Positions 1 through 10,094 of a stretch of 64,000 nucleotides of DNA are shown one piece after another. The position numbers and the translations under genes were made by a program. Positions within the stretch are counted from its first letter, which is position 1. Every line of letters starts with the position of its first letter. The notes beneath the pieces were generated by a model. The model did no database searches and was not told the origin of the DNA. It saw only the letters and a list, made by a program, of their open reading frames with translations. The stretch covers positions 301,284 through 365,283 of the forward strand of contig MNCI01011145.1 of assembly GCA_015680685.1 (NCBI GenBank), written 5' to 3'. The stretch comes from Gnetum montanum (taxonomy: Eukaryota; Streptophyta; Gnetopsida; Gnetales; Gnetaceae).

Positions 1-889
1 AAAGAACACTCTTTTAATAGAATAACAAGCTACAAGCACTAGTTATGGGGTGAGAAAGACATGTTAGCCATGTTTGAAGGTTTCCTCTAACTAAGGTCCT
101 TTCTCACTTTTTGCTTCTCTTTTCTTCTCTATAAGGAATGATGATTGATCTATGGGAGCACTCTTGTGTCTCAAGGTGGTGAACTAATCTTGGAGTGATG
201 ATGTGGAGCCACTGAACATGGTTGGTTTTGGTCTGGATTAAGGATGAATTTTATTAGGTCATTTAACCACAAAATTCATAAGGGACTTCATGTGACATTA
301 ATTGGGAACTCATTCTAATTTCTCTCTTATCCATCTATGCTCTCCATGACTCACCTCATTGCTGGTGTCCATGTCCTTGTTTGATGTCTTGGTTTGACAT
401 GCCTAAATTCTTAGGTAGATTCTTCTAGGTTTTTGTCCTTAACTTTCATAACCATTAACCAGCTATGGGGCCCATGAACTCCTTAGATTAAGGTTATGCA
501 AGGGAAACATAGGCATGTGCTTGCTATGGGGAGGATCCACTTGCATATCTCTTAGTTGGATTAGTTAAGTGTCTCATCCTTATATATTCTTGTAATCCAA
601 ACCTTCATACGCCCCATTCAATGCATCCAACTGTGCACTTGTTAAGGAAATTTCTTAAATGAACACATTCTCCACTAAAATTTTTAATTTTTGAGCTTTC
701 AACAATCCTCTTCGACAATTTCATCAAATTCTTGGCTTGTTTGAAACACCATGGACCCCCTTTCATTAGAAAACTCCATGTATTTTTTGAGAAATTTGAG
801 TTGGAAAATTTTGTTTACACCCTTCATAAATGGGTACTCGTTGACATACCTCCTATGTATACAAGACCTTGTATATGGGACCTAGTCAA

Positions 890-921
890 CACAGTATAAA
901 AATAGTATATATATATATATG
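890..921 (+). promoter_or_regulatory. TATA-type promoter upstream of ORF2 copy A
   Basis: An inverted repeat (TATACAAG/CTTGTATA, about 857-875) is followed by AGTATAAAAATAG and a short TA microsatellite (906-920). The ORF2 start codon lies about 440 nt downstream. Elements C and H have the same layout, palindrome then TATA then about 0.45-0.5 kb of leader, which is why I read it as a promoter. Transcription itself is inferred. Confidence 0.4.
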
Positions 922-1355
922 TATCCACACTTCAAATTTTTCACATTTCCTTTCAAACGCTAGAGGGGTTTTGTAGTTTTCAGAGCCTAGAACCTTCTAG
1001 AAGCCATATCTTCCTAACCATTTGTGTAGATCACTCTATTTTTGAACCCTATAGCTAATGGAGGTAAGCTCTTAGTTGTGAGGGCTAAAAATGTGAAGTT
1101 TGTTATAGAAATGTTTTTTGAATGTTTCTAAATCCCACAAAGGTTTAATAGAGAAACCAACATGAAAACATCAAATTACAAAAGTTGAACACTTCCAACT
1201 AGCTTTGGTAATAGTTTGAACTTAAAAATAAATAAAATAATTAATCTATCATAGTATAACCTTATCCTAAGTGTAATTGATTGATGAGATAAGGTATCAA
1301 AACATTATAAGTTACACATTATATATACTAATCCTTGAATGTGTTGTGGCCATAG

Positions 1356-3039
1356 ATGGCACCAAAGGGGAAGCACACATAAGAAGGAGGACCATTACAA
1401 CCATGGGATAAATGACCATGAATAAGAAGGGGCCCAAGAAGAACAAGTAGCAACCCATGCTACAAGACCTCTTAGTGATGAGCCCAAAGTAGAATCTATC
1501 CATTAGATTCCAAAACAAATAGTAGCGATAGAGCAATCCCACTGGGATGAGGCACTAGCTCCATAAGCAAACCTTGAGGTGACATTGACAAAAGCTTGCC
1601 TCAAGCAAATCAAATCAAAGGAGGTTCAGAAAATGGTGCTTAAAGTGTTGACGTTTGGCTCTTTCTTGGAGCAAGCACCTCAATAAGTATAAGATCAACA
1701 AAAGACCTCTTCCATGTGTCCCATCATCACTTCTAGTGGAAAGTGGTACATGGGAGAGATGTTCTTATTCTAGAATAACAGGTAGGCCAATTCAAGGGTC
1801 AATATCAAGAACATTTTAGTGTCTTACTTGGTGTAGGCCATTTCAGAGACACTTGGGTTATTAGAAACTAGGAAAAATCCTATTGAGATTTCAATATAGA
1901 TAGACCCCAACATCAAGAAAGAATGAATATAGCAGTGTTATGGTATGAATCATAAGGAGTTTGGTGCACTCACACTAGCAAAGAGAATCTACTACAAGAT
2001 TGCAACCTTTCACCTCAATCTAATGGTAAGGCCAAGAAAGATTACTATCTTCTCCATCCATGCATGTGCTACTCTAAGCGATAGATTCCATGTCAACCTT
2101 CCACAACTAATCTATCTTGAGATAGAAAAGTTCTTCAATGTGAACAAACATGGAAGAAAGATACTATCTTTTCCATGCCTCATCAAAAAAATATGTCAGA
2201 GGGAAGTAATAACTCGGTATACAAATGACAAAGTCTGACATGATCTATTTGCTAACTAGATGGAGATGATGAAGGAAAAAGTCCCTACAAAAGTCATCCA
2301 AGAAGAGGAGTAGCAACCATCACCTCCATCACCCACTTAGCAAACAATGCTAGATATTATTGCAACTTCTTAATGGTTGCATGAATTTTGACAATGGCTC
2401 TCTGGTGAGAAAGAGAAACAAGTAGGAATGAGTGATGGCAATCCATCTATGTACTAGTCAACAATGCGTTACATAAATGAAGTGGCTTGAACAATTAGCT
2501 AGATGGATTGAGGTGGACTAATCTTTTCAACCCAAAGAATGTAGTTACCTATGAGATTGAATCCTAACACCCAAGAGGTAACGGTATCCCTCTAGCAATA
2601 GCAGCAATTCCTAAAAATCTCTAGGACTACGAATACTTTTTAAGTGCACTTGGAGGAGGACTAGGGGGCAATAGTTTTGGTGATGTAGCAGTAGGAGAAA
2701 AAGATAGGAGCAAAAGTAGTTGTTGAGAGAATTGCCAAAACTCTAAATGCACTTATAGTGTCTATACCATATGTCTTAGCACTTAAAGATGTGTAAACGT
2801 CCACAAGGATAATAAGTGGCAAGTTGAACACAACACAACATGAATAATTACTAGACCAAATGGTGGGAATCAGGCAATTGATTCTAGACATCTTTGACCT
2901 TACGAATAACATAACTATAACCTAGTCGAAGCTGCTAGAAGCAAGAGGCAGGAATATCATTTTGAAGGGGAAACTTAAAATAGCCAAAGAGCTAAATGAA
3001 TTCTTGGCTACAGAGGTTGTTGAACTAAGAGCCTAGATT
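1356..3039 (+). pseudogene. ORF2-family protein, copy A, decayed and 3'-truncated
   Basis: The ATG (in ATAGATGGCACC) matches the ORF2 start in C (GTAGATGGCCCC). Conserved features in order are: WYMGEM near 1746 (WYLGET in C and H); a central block around 1966-2235 with RIYYKIATFHL, NLPQLIYLEI, LSFPCLIKKIC and RYTND; a linker; then a charged helical stretch to about 3039. The central block resembles by eye the plant domain PF20167 (Transposase_32, putative plant transposon protein); that is unconfirmed. The frame is broken by many stops, mostly TAG. The coiled-coil C-terminus present in C and H is missing. Function is unknown. Three-way conservation with C and H shows it was once a selected coding sequence. 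Confidence 0.6.
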
Positions 3040-3040
3040 T

Positions 3041-4329
3041 CTGACCCTGCATTCCTCATAAATATTATTAATTTTATCTTCTATATAATGAGAGTATGTA
3101 GCACTACTAGTAGCTTGTAAGTAGATGATTTGGCTGTGTAGTTTCCTATACAAATTGGGCCTTAAAAATCATATGATTTGCTATACATTTCATATATTTT
3201 TGAGAAAAGATATATTTCACATAAAGATTAAGTGTATAAATGCAAGGAACTATTTCATAAGACAACCAATAGAAGAAAAATTTCTAGAATGTAGATGATA
3301 TGTTCACAAATACAATTTCTATGGAGAAGTAACAAATAAAGATAGCATTCATAGAGCCAATAAATAAAGTTCCAAAAAAAAAATACAAATTTGACTTTAA
3401 GTGAAATATTTTTATAGAAGGAAGTCAAATCTTTATCATTTTATGGATTGCCTTCCCTTGATTGCAACTACTTGTAACCATCTACCTTTGATTGATTCGG
3501 CAACCAAGTTTGATTAATATCCTTGATTTTGAGATCTAACTATTGTAATCACTTAGTATGGACCTCTAAAATATCTTTTGTACCATGTCCAATCCCAAAA
3601 TTAGTTCTATACATATGACTGGTGATTTTTTGGTAATGGGTGGTGAAGGCTATTTAAAGTGTGGGGAAGAAAGCATTGGATGCACAGAAATAATACATTC
3701 CAAATTTACAATTAGATCTATCTTCTTTCTTGGATGTTTCCCTTCACATTCAAGGGATTTACCATGTAAATTCTTGCCAACTATATTACCTTAAATTTAA
3801 TTAGTTCAAAGTTTGCATTTTAGGTTGTCTTAATTATAGTACTACAACCAATGCCTACATTTGATTGGTACAACTTTAATAGTATCTTATAAAGAAAATA
3901 TGCCTCCATGAATTTAATTTTCAAATGTCATGATATTTAAAGATTAGCTAACTAGTAGTAACTAATAAATTAAAAATCATTGGCATAGAATTTAAAGTGA
4001 GTTTTCCTCAATATTACATGAATAACATTATATGATTCATAAGGCATTGCAACAGTAGAGAACTCAAATTGGTAGGACTTGCACTTGAAAGTCTCTCTAG
4101 GTACATCCAACTCTCTAATAACAAAAGCAAGATATGTATGTATGTACATTTGTACAAGATTATGAAAATTGATAAAGTTAATAGAATGAAAACTAATACA
4201 ATTATCATCATCTTAGTACCTTTATCCAAATAACATAGGCTAACTTATTAAGGTAGGTAAAGGATTTGATAGTGATTTACTATAATCATCTATCTACTAA
4301 ACACCATGCTCCTAAACATATATTTTTAT
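3041..4329. other. Unrecognised AT-rich sequence
   Basis: No long frame, LTR, primer site or repeat shared with the rest of the window is visible. The short open frames, such as the one near 3585-3794, show no recognisable motif or composition and are treated as chance. Confidence 0.5.
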
Positions 4330-4432
4330 TGTGGCCCATGTCTCAACATGTCCCTTGGGAATCAAACCTATGACTTGCAAATGGCAAGTCACATGCTTTA
4401 ATGAAGTAAGCTATGCCTCACTGATAATGGAA
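4330..4432 (-). repeat. tRNA-derived SINE (type 2) or tRNA-like relic
   Basis: Read on the minus strand the segment has a tRNA-like head: an A-box-like TAGCTTACTTCATTAAAGC, a stem TGACTTGC/GCAAGTCA in the anticodon-arm position, and a B box GGTTTGATTCC (4358-4368; consensus GGTTCGANTCC). A unique tail follows. It does not fold as a complete modern tRNA because spacing and acceptor stem are wrong, so a SINE is more likely than a tRNA gene. It differs from the SINE types at 18905 and in the 36.5-38 kb cluster. Confidence 0.5.
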
Positions 4433-5300
4433 ACTAACATAATAAAAATTTTTAGGAAAAAATGTTATTCACTAATTTTTCCATTACCAAGAGTAGTAAA
4501 ATCATAGAAATTATTTTGGTCAAAGTAGATTTTTGTAGAAAAAAAATGATAGTCTATAAAACATACAAAGATTTAACTAAGTGCTAGCAAAAAGTACTAA
4601 ACTACATTAATACAAACTACAAAATAGATAACATTTATAGTTAAAATTACAAATAGATCTCATGCTTTAGTCTTGTAATTTAAGAAATTGAAGTTTAGAT
4701 AAGCTAACAAAGAGATAGAACAAAATGTACTTTGTTTCTTTTACATAAAGAAAGATATCCAAGACTTGGATATTAATGCTTACTTGGCTATTAATAAAAG
4801 TGAATAGTGTGAAGGAACTCATATAGCTTACCCATGTAGTTGGGATAATACTAGGATAATGATGATGATGATTTAAAAAATTACTGATCACCCTCATTAC
4901 ATTTCTTTGGTACAATTTTCCAAAATGCCATAGTTCCATATTCATTATGCTCAATTTTGAAACATGATAACACAAGTTGCTATAATTTTAACTAGTTAAA
5001 TCTACAATGTTTTTGGTGGATAGCCAATCTAAAAATCATCACCATTTCCTTCATCCATCAAAGTGAGATGAAACATTTTGGTAAGTAAGTGGAGTAGAGT
5101 TACTCTGATGCAATCAACCCTTCAAATACACCAAATCTAGATTTCATGCAAGATAAGTAAATTGCTAGAAAAAGGAAAAACTAGCTAGCTTCTATCAAAT
5201 TGCATAAAGATTACAAATACAATGAAACCAAAATTCCATAGAACACTCACACCCTCAATGATACTATAGAATACGAGGCTCTATAATCACACAAGATTTT
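4433..5300. other. Unrecognised sequence flanking the solo LTR
   Basis: No coding or repeat signature found. The last five bases (ATTTT) form one side of the likely target-site duplication of the solo LTR. Confidence 0.45.
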
Positions 5301-6175
5301 TGATGAGTGGCGAGGTACCCCTACACTCAACCATACGAATACGAGCGTGCACGCGCGATCCGGTCGAACTCCACAGACTAAATGCCTTAACACCACAAGA
5401 AACACTTGGGGTTAATTGTTCGTTGTCTTCCCAGGCTTGCTTGTAAGTGTCATGGTGTATGGTTAAGCAAGTCTGAGGTATGTGATTTTTTTGGTATTTT
5501 CAGTTTTATCTCCTAAGCTATGGGAGGAAGGGTTGAGAAACTAACTAACTCTAACTAATGTCCTAAGTCTAAATTAACTAGCGTCAGCATCCGTTCCAAC
5601 TTACCGGACACACCCTGAACTATGCAACTGTGGCTTACCAAACACTAATCGTTACTGGGATCACCACACGTAACACAAGTGCTCGAAGTGGTCATACTGA
5701 GGCANTCGTACTTATCACACGTTCTAGCCTAGCGATGAGCAACTGATTCCTTAACTAGCCGTACACATTGGACTACCATTGGGATTACCAAGCGCAGATC
5801 CTGGAATACACTACTGGGTTACCAAGTAGCCAATGATTGTAGTTAAGTCGTACTCACGCGTTGTGACAAGAAGCCAATTCCTTGATTAGCCGTACACATC
5901 CGTAGATGCTCGTAATCAAGTCGTACTTGTACGCACTAGGAAAGCAGTAAATAAATAATAATAAATAAAACCATGTGCTGCAAGGTTTATCCAATCAAGT
6001 TCATCTTTATTGCCATACACAACTTGGTTTCAGGTTACAAGTTGCTTGAATAAAGAGCCGTTCACTCTAGGACTCCTACTGCAGGCACATGGGAAAAATT
6101 CTAACTTTGGAGTGATCAATCTACCAGAGCTTCGCTACTTCTAGCCAGGATTCGGAAATAAGGGGAGTGCCGCCT

Positions 6176-6186
6176 CTTATTTATAG
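6176..6186 (-). promoter_or_regulatory. TATA box of the solo LTR
   Basis: CTATAAATAAG on the minus strand lies about 20-120 nt downstream of the palindrome array. The same box occurs in the LTRs of E (23943-23953, 33011-33021), F (47022-47032) and H (51722-51732, 59469-59479). An AATAAA polyadenylation hexamer lies downstream in sense at 6006-6011, so the R region should fall between the two. Confidence 0.65.
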
Positions 6187-6189
6187 ATA

Positions 6190-6300
6190 TGGCAGCGAAC
6201 CACGATATCGCATACGAGATATCGCCGGGAAAGACGCGATATCGCGTACGCGATATCGTATGGGATGCTATATCACGGCGGCTGCAATATCGCGTCTCAT
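6190..6300 (-). repeat. Array of GATATCGC palindromes in the LTR U3
   Basis: At least five GATATC cores, mostly flanked by CG, lie within 110 bp, including a perfect 22-bp palindrome at 6237-6258 built as CGATATCGCGT and its inverse. The array lies directly upstream of the TATA box in the element's sense. It recurs, with most CpG mutated to TG/CA, in every family LTR: about 59495-59640 and 51750-51800 (H), 33060-33120 and 23960-24030 (E), 47050-47120 (F) and 9140-9195 (C). Confidence 0.8.
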
Positions 6301-6535
6301 CAATTGTCTTTCATGAAAGGATCAATCTCAAGGATCTCTTCCTTTCTCACACAAGGTTGGTTTCCCATAACCAAGATCTACACAAAGGCCAAAAACCACA
6401 CATTTCTTTGATCACACACATTCTAATGCATCAAACATGCAACATTTCCCAACTTGGAATGACTACATCAAATGATTTACTGCTTGAAAAAGCTATCATT
6501 GGGATTAGGAAAACATCTTTTTGAAAATTGTCACT

Positions 6536-7806
6536 TGTTAGAAGGACTTCTTTCATAGACAAAAGACTTCTTTCACAGATGAAAGTCATATTTTACAGAT
6601 GATGAAAGATGTCTTTGGTACCTAACAGGCATCCTTTGTTTTTGAAATACATCTTTCCAAGTTGCTAGATATCTTTTAAGAATGATTAGAACTTGTAGGA
6701 AAGACATTTTGAAGCTAAAAGATGTCTTCCACATTACTCCATCTTCCTCTTCTCTACCTATAGGGATTGACATAAGGGCTTGGAAGATGTGTCCCTACAT
6801 TAGTAAGTGACTTAAAAATACTTTTATTTTTATCATTGGCTATTTACCTGACATCAACCTAAATGTATATTTTTACCAAGTATCTACGCAACATGTGGTT
6901 TTGAACTTTGAATCTAGTATACACAATACTAATGAGGACATTACCTAGCCCATGTGTCATCCTCAAGGGACTATTTGTGTGTATGTGTTTTCTTGTGTTG
7001 GCCTTGTTGGTGATGATTACAAGGTTCTTTAGGATCAGGAAGAGCTTGTTTGAGGTGTATTTGGAGTTCTTGGGCTTAGGCACACACATCTTGTTCTTGG
7101 CAACCTAGCTAGAAAATATGTCTACATTATAGAAAAGACATCTCTAGTAGATGAGTAGACATATACTCTAGAAGTAAGACATCTACTATTCATGTGCTCA
7201 ACTTAGGAAATATGTTTACCTTGGTAAAAAAATGTCTTCTCTACATGCTTTATACTCTAGAAAGACATCTTCTCCTCATCAACGATGTTTGCTATAGTGA
7301 TGAGATGTTTTGGTTGGCAGATTCCAACAAATATTAATTTCTATTTTAAATGCTAAGGGAGATGAAATTTCACTCAAGAAAGTATAAATAGGCATTAAGG
7401 CCTGAGTTTGAGTAAGAGTTGAGAGTGTAAGTGAGAGAGAGTAAGAGTTGAGAGTGTAAGTGAGAAAGAGTCAAAGTGCCAGTGAGGGAGAGCTTGTACT
7501 AGGATAGTTGTGTTCACTTGAATGAGAAGCAAGAGTGAGGTGCATGAAAGAGGTTGATGGAGTGTTTTATAAGTGTTCTTGTCTTGAGCTTGTGCTCCAA
7601 GTGCGAGTAATTGAAGGATTGAAATGGGATATGTATGGCCTCTAAGATCTTTGAGAGATTTGGCTCCTATATTTCTCTATTTTGAGAGTGGTTTAATAAA
7701 GGGGGAGTTTTCCCATTTCCTTGTGTTTTTATTTTCTAAGCTAGTTTAGCTTGGAAAGGTTGTGGAATGGGATCCTTTTTGGGTTAGTTGAGGTAGATCC
7801 ATATCA
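6536..7806 (+). mobile_element. LTR of element B
   Basis: It ends CATATCA directly before a Met-type primer site. It contains TATAAATA (7383-7390) and, about 300 bp later, AATAAA near 7693, the expected order of promoter and polyadenylation signal around R. The first half carries diverged repeats of GACATCT/AGATGTC-rich phrases. The left border is approximate. Confidence 0.55.
7383..7390 (+). promoter_or_regulatory. TATA box of element B LTR
   Basis: TATAAATA followed by GGCATTAAGG. Downstream DNA has GAGAGTGTAAGTGAGAGAG repeats typical of an untranslated leader. Confidence 0.55.
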
Positions 7807-7809
7807 AAT

Positions 7810-7821
7810 TGGTATCAAAGC
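7810..7821 (+). promoter_or_regulatory. Primer-binding site of element B (initiator Met tRNA type)
   Basis: TGGTATCAAAGC differs at one base from the standard plant primer site TGGTATCAGAGC, complementary to the 3' end of initiator tRNA-Met. It lies three bases after the LTR end. Confidence 0.75.
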
Positions 7822-8137
7822 ATTGATTTGGAGGTATCCACACTTCAATTGTTGATTTTCATCAAGCTTTAGATGAAATTTGAAGAATTGTTAAGCTTTG
7901 AAGCCACTTAGCATTTGAAGTACCTAAGATTGGTAAAGATTGCTTTGATCTTGTATGATCAAGTTTCTTTTATGGTAATTAAGTAGCCATTTAGTTGAAA
8001 GACTAGGCTTTGAAGTGAATTATATCTTTAGTACATTTTGTGTTAGCATCTAGTACCTTTTTTTCTTGAATTAAAGAGAACTACTTGATGAGATTATCTT
8101 GTTGCTTCAATATTTTACCTTTAGGTTTATGAAACTT

Positions 8138-9090
8138 ATGGCCCCTAAAAAAAAGGGAATAATCAAGAGCTTAGAAAAGAGCTTGAAGAACTCAAAGATT
8201 CCTTGGAGGCTTTTGTGGCTAACATACAAGAAGTAATTTCCATTATATTCACCAAAAGCACCAAGACGTTGAAGAAACTTCAAGAAGAAGTGTAGAGGAT
8301 ATTGAAAAAAATAATCTTTTTGCATCAATGCAAAGATCATGAGGAAGAAATGATCAAAGGACTCTAAGGAGGCAAGTGAGTAGAACTCAACTTATGAACA
8401 AAGGTTTCCTTCCCATAATAATAGTGAGAAAAATGATGATGATAGGTTTGTAAAAATTTAAAGAAGTACTTTAAGAGTTTCTCATGTGGATATTCTCATC
8501 TTGAAAGGTATTGAGGGTATAGATTTCTTCCTTTCATGGCTTAGAGTTGTGAATAAGTATATTATTATTGAGAAAATTTCTAGTGAGTCAATGATTAATA
8601 TTATTGAGAGAAAACTTGAAGGATTGGCAACCAAATGGTGGGATAAGGAATGCATCAAGTACTTTGAAGAACATGGTAAACCTATGAAGAGTTGGCAACT
8701 TATATAATTCATATTGAAGCAAAAGTTTGAGCATACATCCTTCTATCATGAAACCATCAAGAAGCTAAAATTTGAGAAAGAGATCAAGTAATAAAAGATT
8801 ACTATGTTGAATTCTGTAAAGCTTTGCAAAAGGCTAAAGTTCATTGGAATGAATATGAGCAAGTTTATAACATTATTACCATATTAATGATGCAATGGCA
8901 ACAAGAATTAACATTTTATGAGGTTGATACAATTGATGAAGCCTATGATCTTACTTCTAAAGATAAATGAAAATTATAAATTTTGGATTAAAGAAGGACA
9001 AAGATCACAAGAAAAGGAATGAGAAAGATAACTAAAAAGTCAAAGAAATCATCCAAGAAGGAAGGTTAAGATGAGAAAAAGAAAGAAAGG
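8138..9090 (+). pseudogene. gag: Gag of element B (retrotransposon gag domain), decayed
   Basis: The start is ATGGCCCCTAAAAAAAAG (MAPKKK). After a frameshift comes a coiled-coil segment, ELRKELEELKDSLEAF, usual at the front of chromovirus/Tekay-type gags. The gag core follows at about 8477-8710: a VDILILKGIEG.. segment, then FLSWLRVVNKY, then KLEGLATKWWDKE, matching the pattern FEG..FL.WL..VE.........L.g.A..WW. Later DYYVEFCKALQ corresponds to the YY.EF segment. Stops and frameshifts interrupt the frame. It ends where C inserted, before any zinc knuckle. Confidence 0.7.
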
Positions 9091-9111
9091 GAGTATACTT
9101 CTCTAAGGAGG

Positions 9112-9964
9112 TGAATGAATCATGGTTTGCCAAGCCTTGATATCAGATACACGATATTGTAGCTTGGATAATGATATTGAACACATGATATCATGATTCC
9201 TATGTAGGCCTATAAATATAGCATTCAGGCGCATAGGAAGGGGAGTTTCTGGTAAGTCTTAGGGTAGAGTTATTTTGTCAGTTTCCAGTTAGTTTTCAGT
9301 TCTTTCCCATGTATATGCCCATAATGTGATGATTGTAATTGTACGACACCTTTGTTCAAGTGTGACATACTTGGACACACTCATAATTGGCAATAAAGAT
9401 CAAGATTACTCCATCATTGTAGCATTCACTTAGTTTTTAGCTGTTTAATTGTTTGTTATTATTTATGGTCTTCTTAGTTAATATTTCTTTTATTGTTATT
9501 TAATATTCTTGTTGTTAAATGTGGAATGAGTATGTCTTAATCACAAAAATTTAAGTGTAACTACTTGGCAACCCAGTAGCGTATCTAGTAATGCTTAAGT
9601 AATGTGCGCTTGGTAAGCCCAAAAGTGGTACACGAAGTCCAAGATGCGTACGGATGATTAAGGATGGATGCTCATCACACTTAGGCTATTTTAGATTTTG
9701 TTTCCTATTTCCTATTAGCTTAAATCAAGATTATTTTTCATTGTCTCTAGGAGTTGCTTAGTGTTATGAATTACATCATACATCTCATGTTGAACTAAAC
9801 CATACATGACAAAAGAAATACTAGTCCAAGTGGAAAGATAGCGAATTGCGATCAACATGTAACTATCTAGATGCCACAACTAGTTCATCTACGAAGTTCA
9901 ACTAGATCACACATACATGCTCATATTCATATGGTTAAGTGTAGGGGTACCTAGCCACTCATCA
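9112..9964 (+). mobile_element. 5' LTR of element C
   Basis: It starts TGAATGAATCATGGTTTGCC and ends GGTACCTAGCCACTCATCA, the reverse complement of the ends seen in E, F and H. It contains palindrome relics (9140-9195), TATAAATATA (9211-9220), AATAAA near 9391 and the H-type module with CTTGGTAAGC and GGCAACCCAGTAG. Length is 853 bp. Confidence 0.85.
9211..9220 (+). promoter_or_regulatory. TATA box of element C LTR
   Basis: GGCCTATAAATATAG, about 20 bp after the last GATATC palindrome relic; same placement as in the other family LTRs. Confidence 0.6.
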
Positions 9965-9965
9965 T

Positions 9966-9981
9966 TGGCGTCATTGCCAGG
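9966..9981 (+). promoter_or_regulatory. Primer-binding site of element C (tRNA-Asp type)
   Basis: TGGCGTCATTGCCAGG follows the LTR end by one base. It is a slightly mutated form of TGGCGCCGTTGCCGGGGA, the site typical of Athila-group elements. H keeps a better copy, TGGCACCGTTGCCAGGGA. Confidence 0.75.
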
Positions 9982-10094
9982 TACAATGTTATTTATCTAG
10001 ATTAGTTAAATCATACAAGATCAATGTAATAAAGTATTAACAATATATTGTTTAGAAAGAAAGTAATTGCAAATAATTCACACAATTCACAACA

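Larger units (their letters stand above)
1..3040 (+). mobile_element. Element A: fragment of an ORF2-carrying LTR retrotransposon
   Basis: The segment holds the 3' part of the spacer, a TATA-type promoter and the first two thirds of ORF2 of the family seen in elements C and H. Upstream DNA shares short blocks with the spacer of C (the phrase GGGGAGGATCCACTTGCATA occurs near 522 and near 13595). The 5' LTR and gag lie outside the window and homology stops near 3040, with no 3' LTR. It is clearly more diverged from C and H than those are from each other, so it is an older or separate lineage. The end points are approximate. Confidence 0.65.
5301..6302 (-). mobile_element. Solo LTR of the Athila/Tat-like family, minus orientation
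   Basis: The segment begins TGATGAGTGGCGAGGTACCC, the same end as the LTRs of E, F and H, and closes CTCATCA. No primer site, gag or polypurine tract adjoins it, so it is a solo LTR left by LTR-LTR recombination. Flanks ATTTT (5296-5300) and ATTGT (6303-6307) match at four of five positions, consistent with an aged target duplication. At about 1.0 kb it is longer than its relatives (803-909 bp) because it contains both the E/F-type and the H/C-type internal modules, the latter partly duplicated. It keeps far more CpG than the other copies, so it is probably the youngest. One undetermined base lies at 5705. Confidence 0.85.
6536..9111 (+). mobile_element. Element B: 5' part of a Met-primed Ty3-gypsy element, cut by C
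   Basis: Visible parts are an LTR (about 6536-7806), a Met-type primer site and gag to about 9110, where the LTR of element C begins. Pol and the 3' LTR do not reappear after C, so they were lost or lie elsewhere. The LTR start is a guess from TG...CA ends (TGTTAG...ATATCA), as there is no second LTR to compare. Confidence 0.65.

Noticed and set aside
4350-4430. Functional tRNA gene on the minus strand
   Set aside because: It has an A-box-like region and a good B box but no proper acceptor stem or loop spacing, and a tail follows; a SINE or tRNA relic is more likely.
4667-4975. 102-codon minus-strand open frame as a gene
   Set aside because: No motif, no second copy, composition like surrounding AT-rich DNA.
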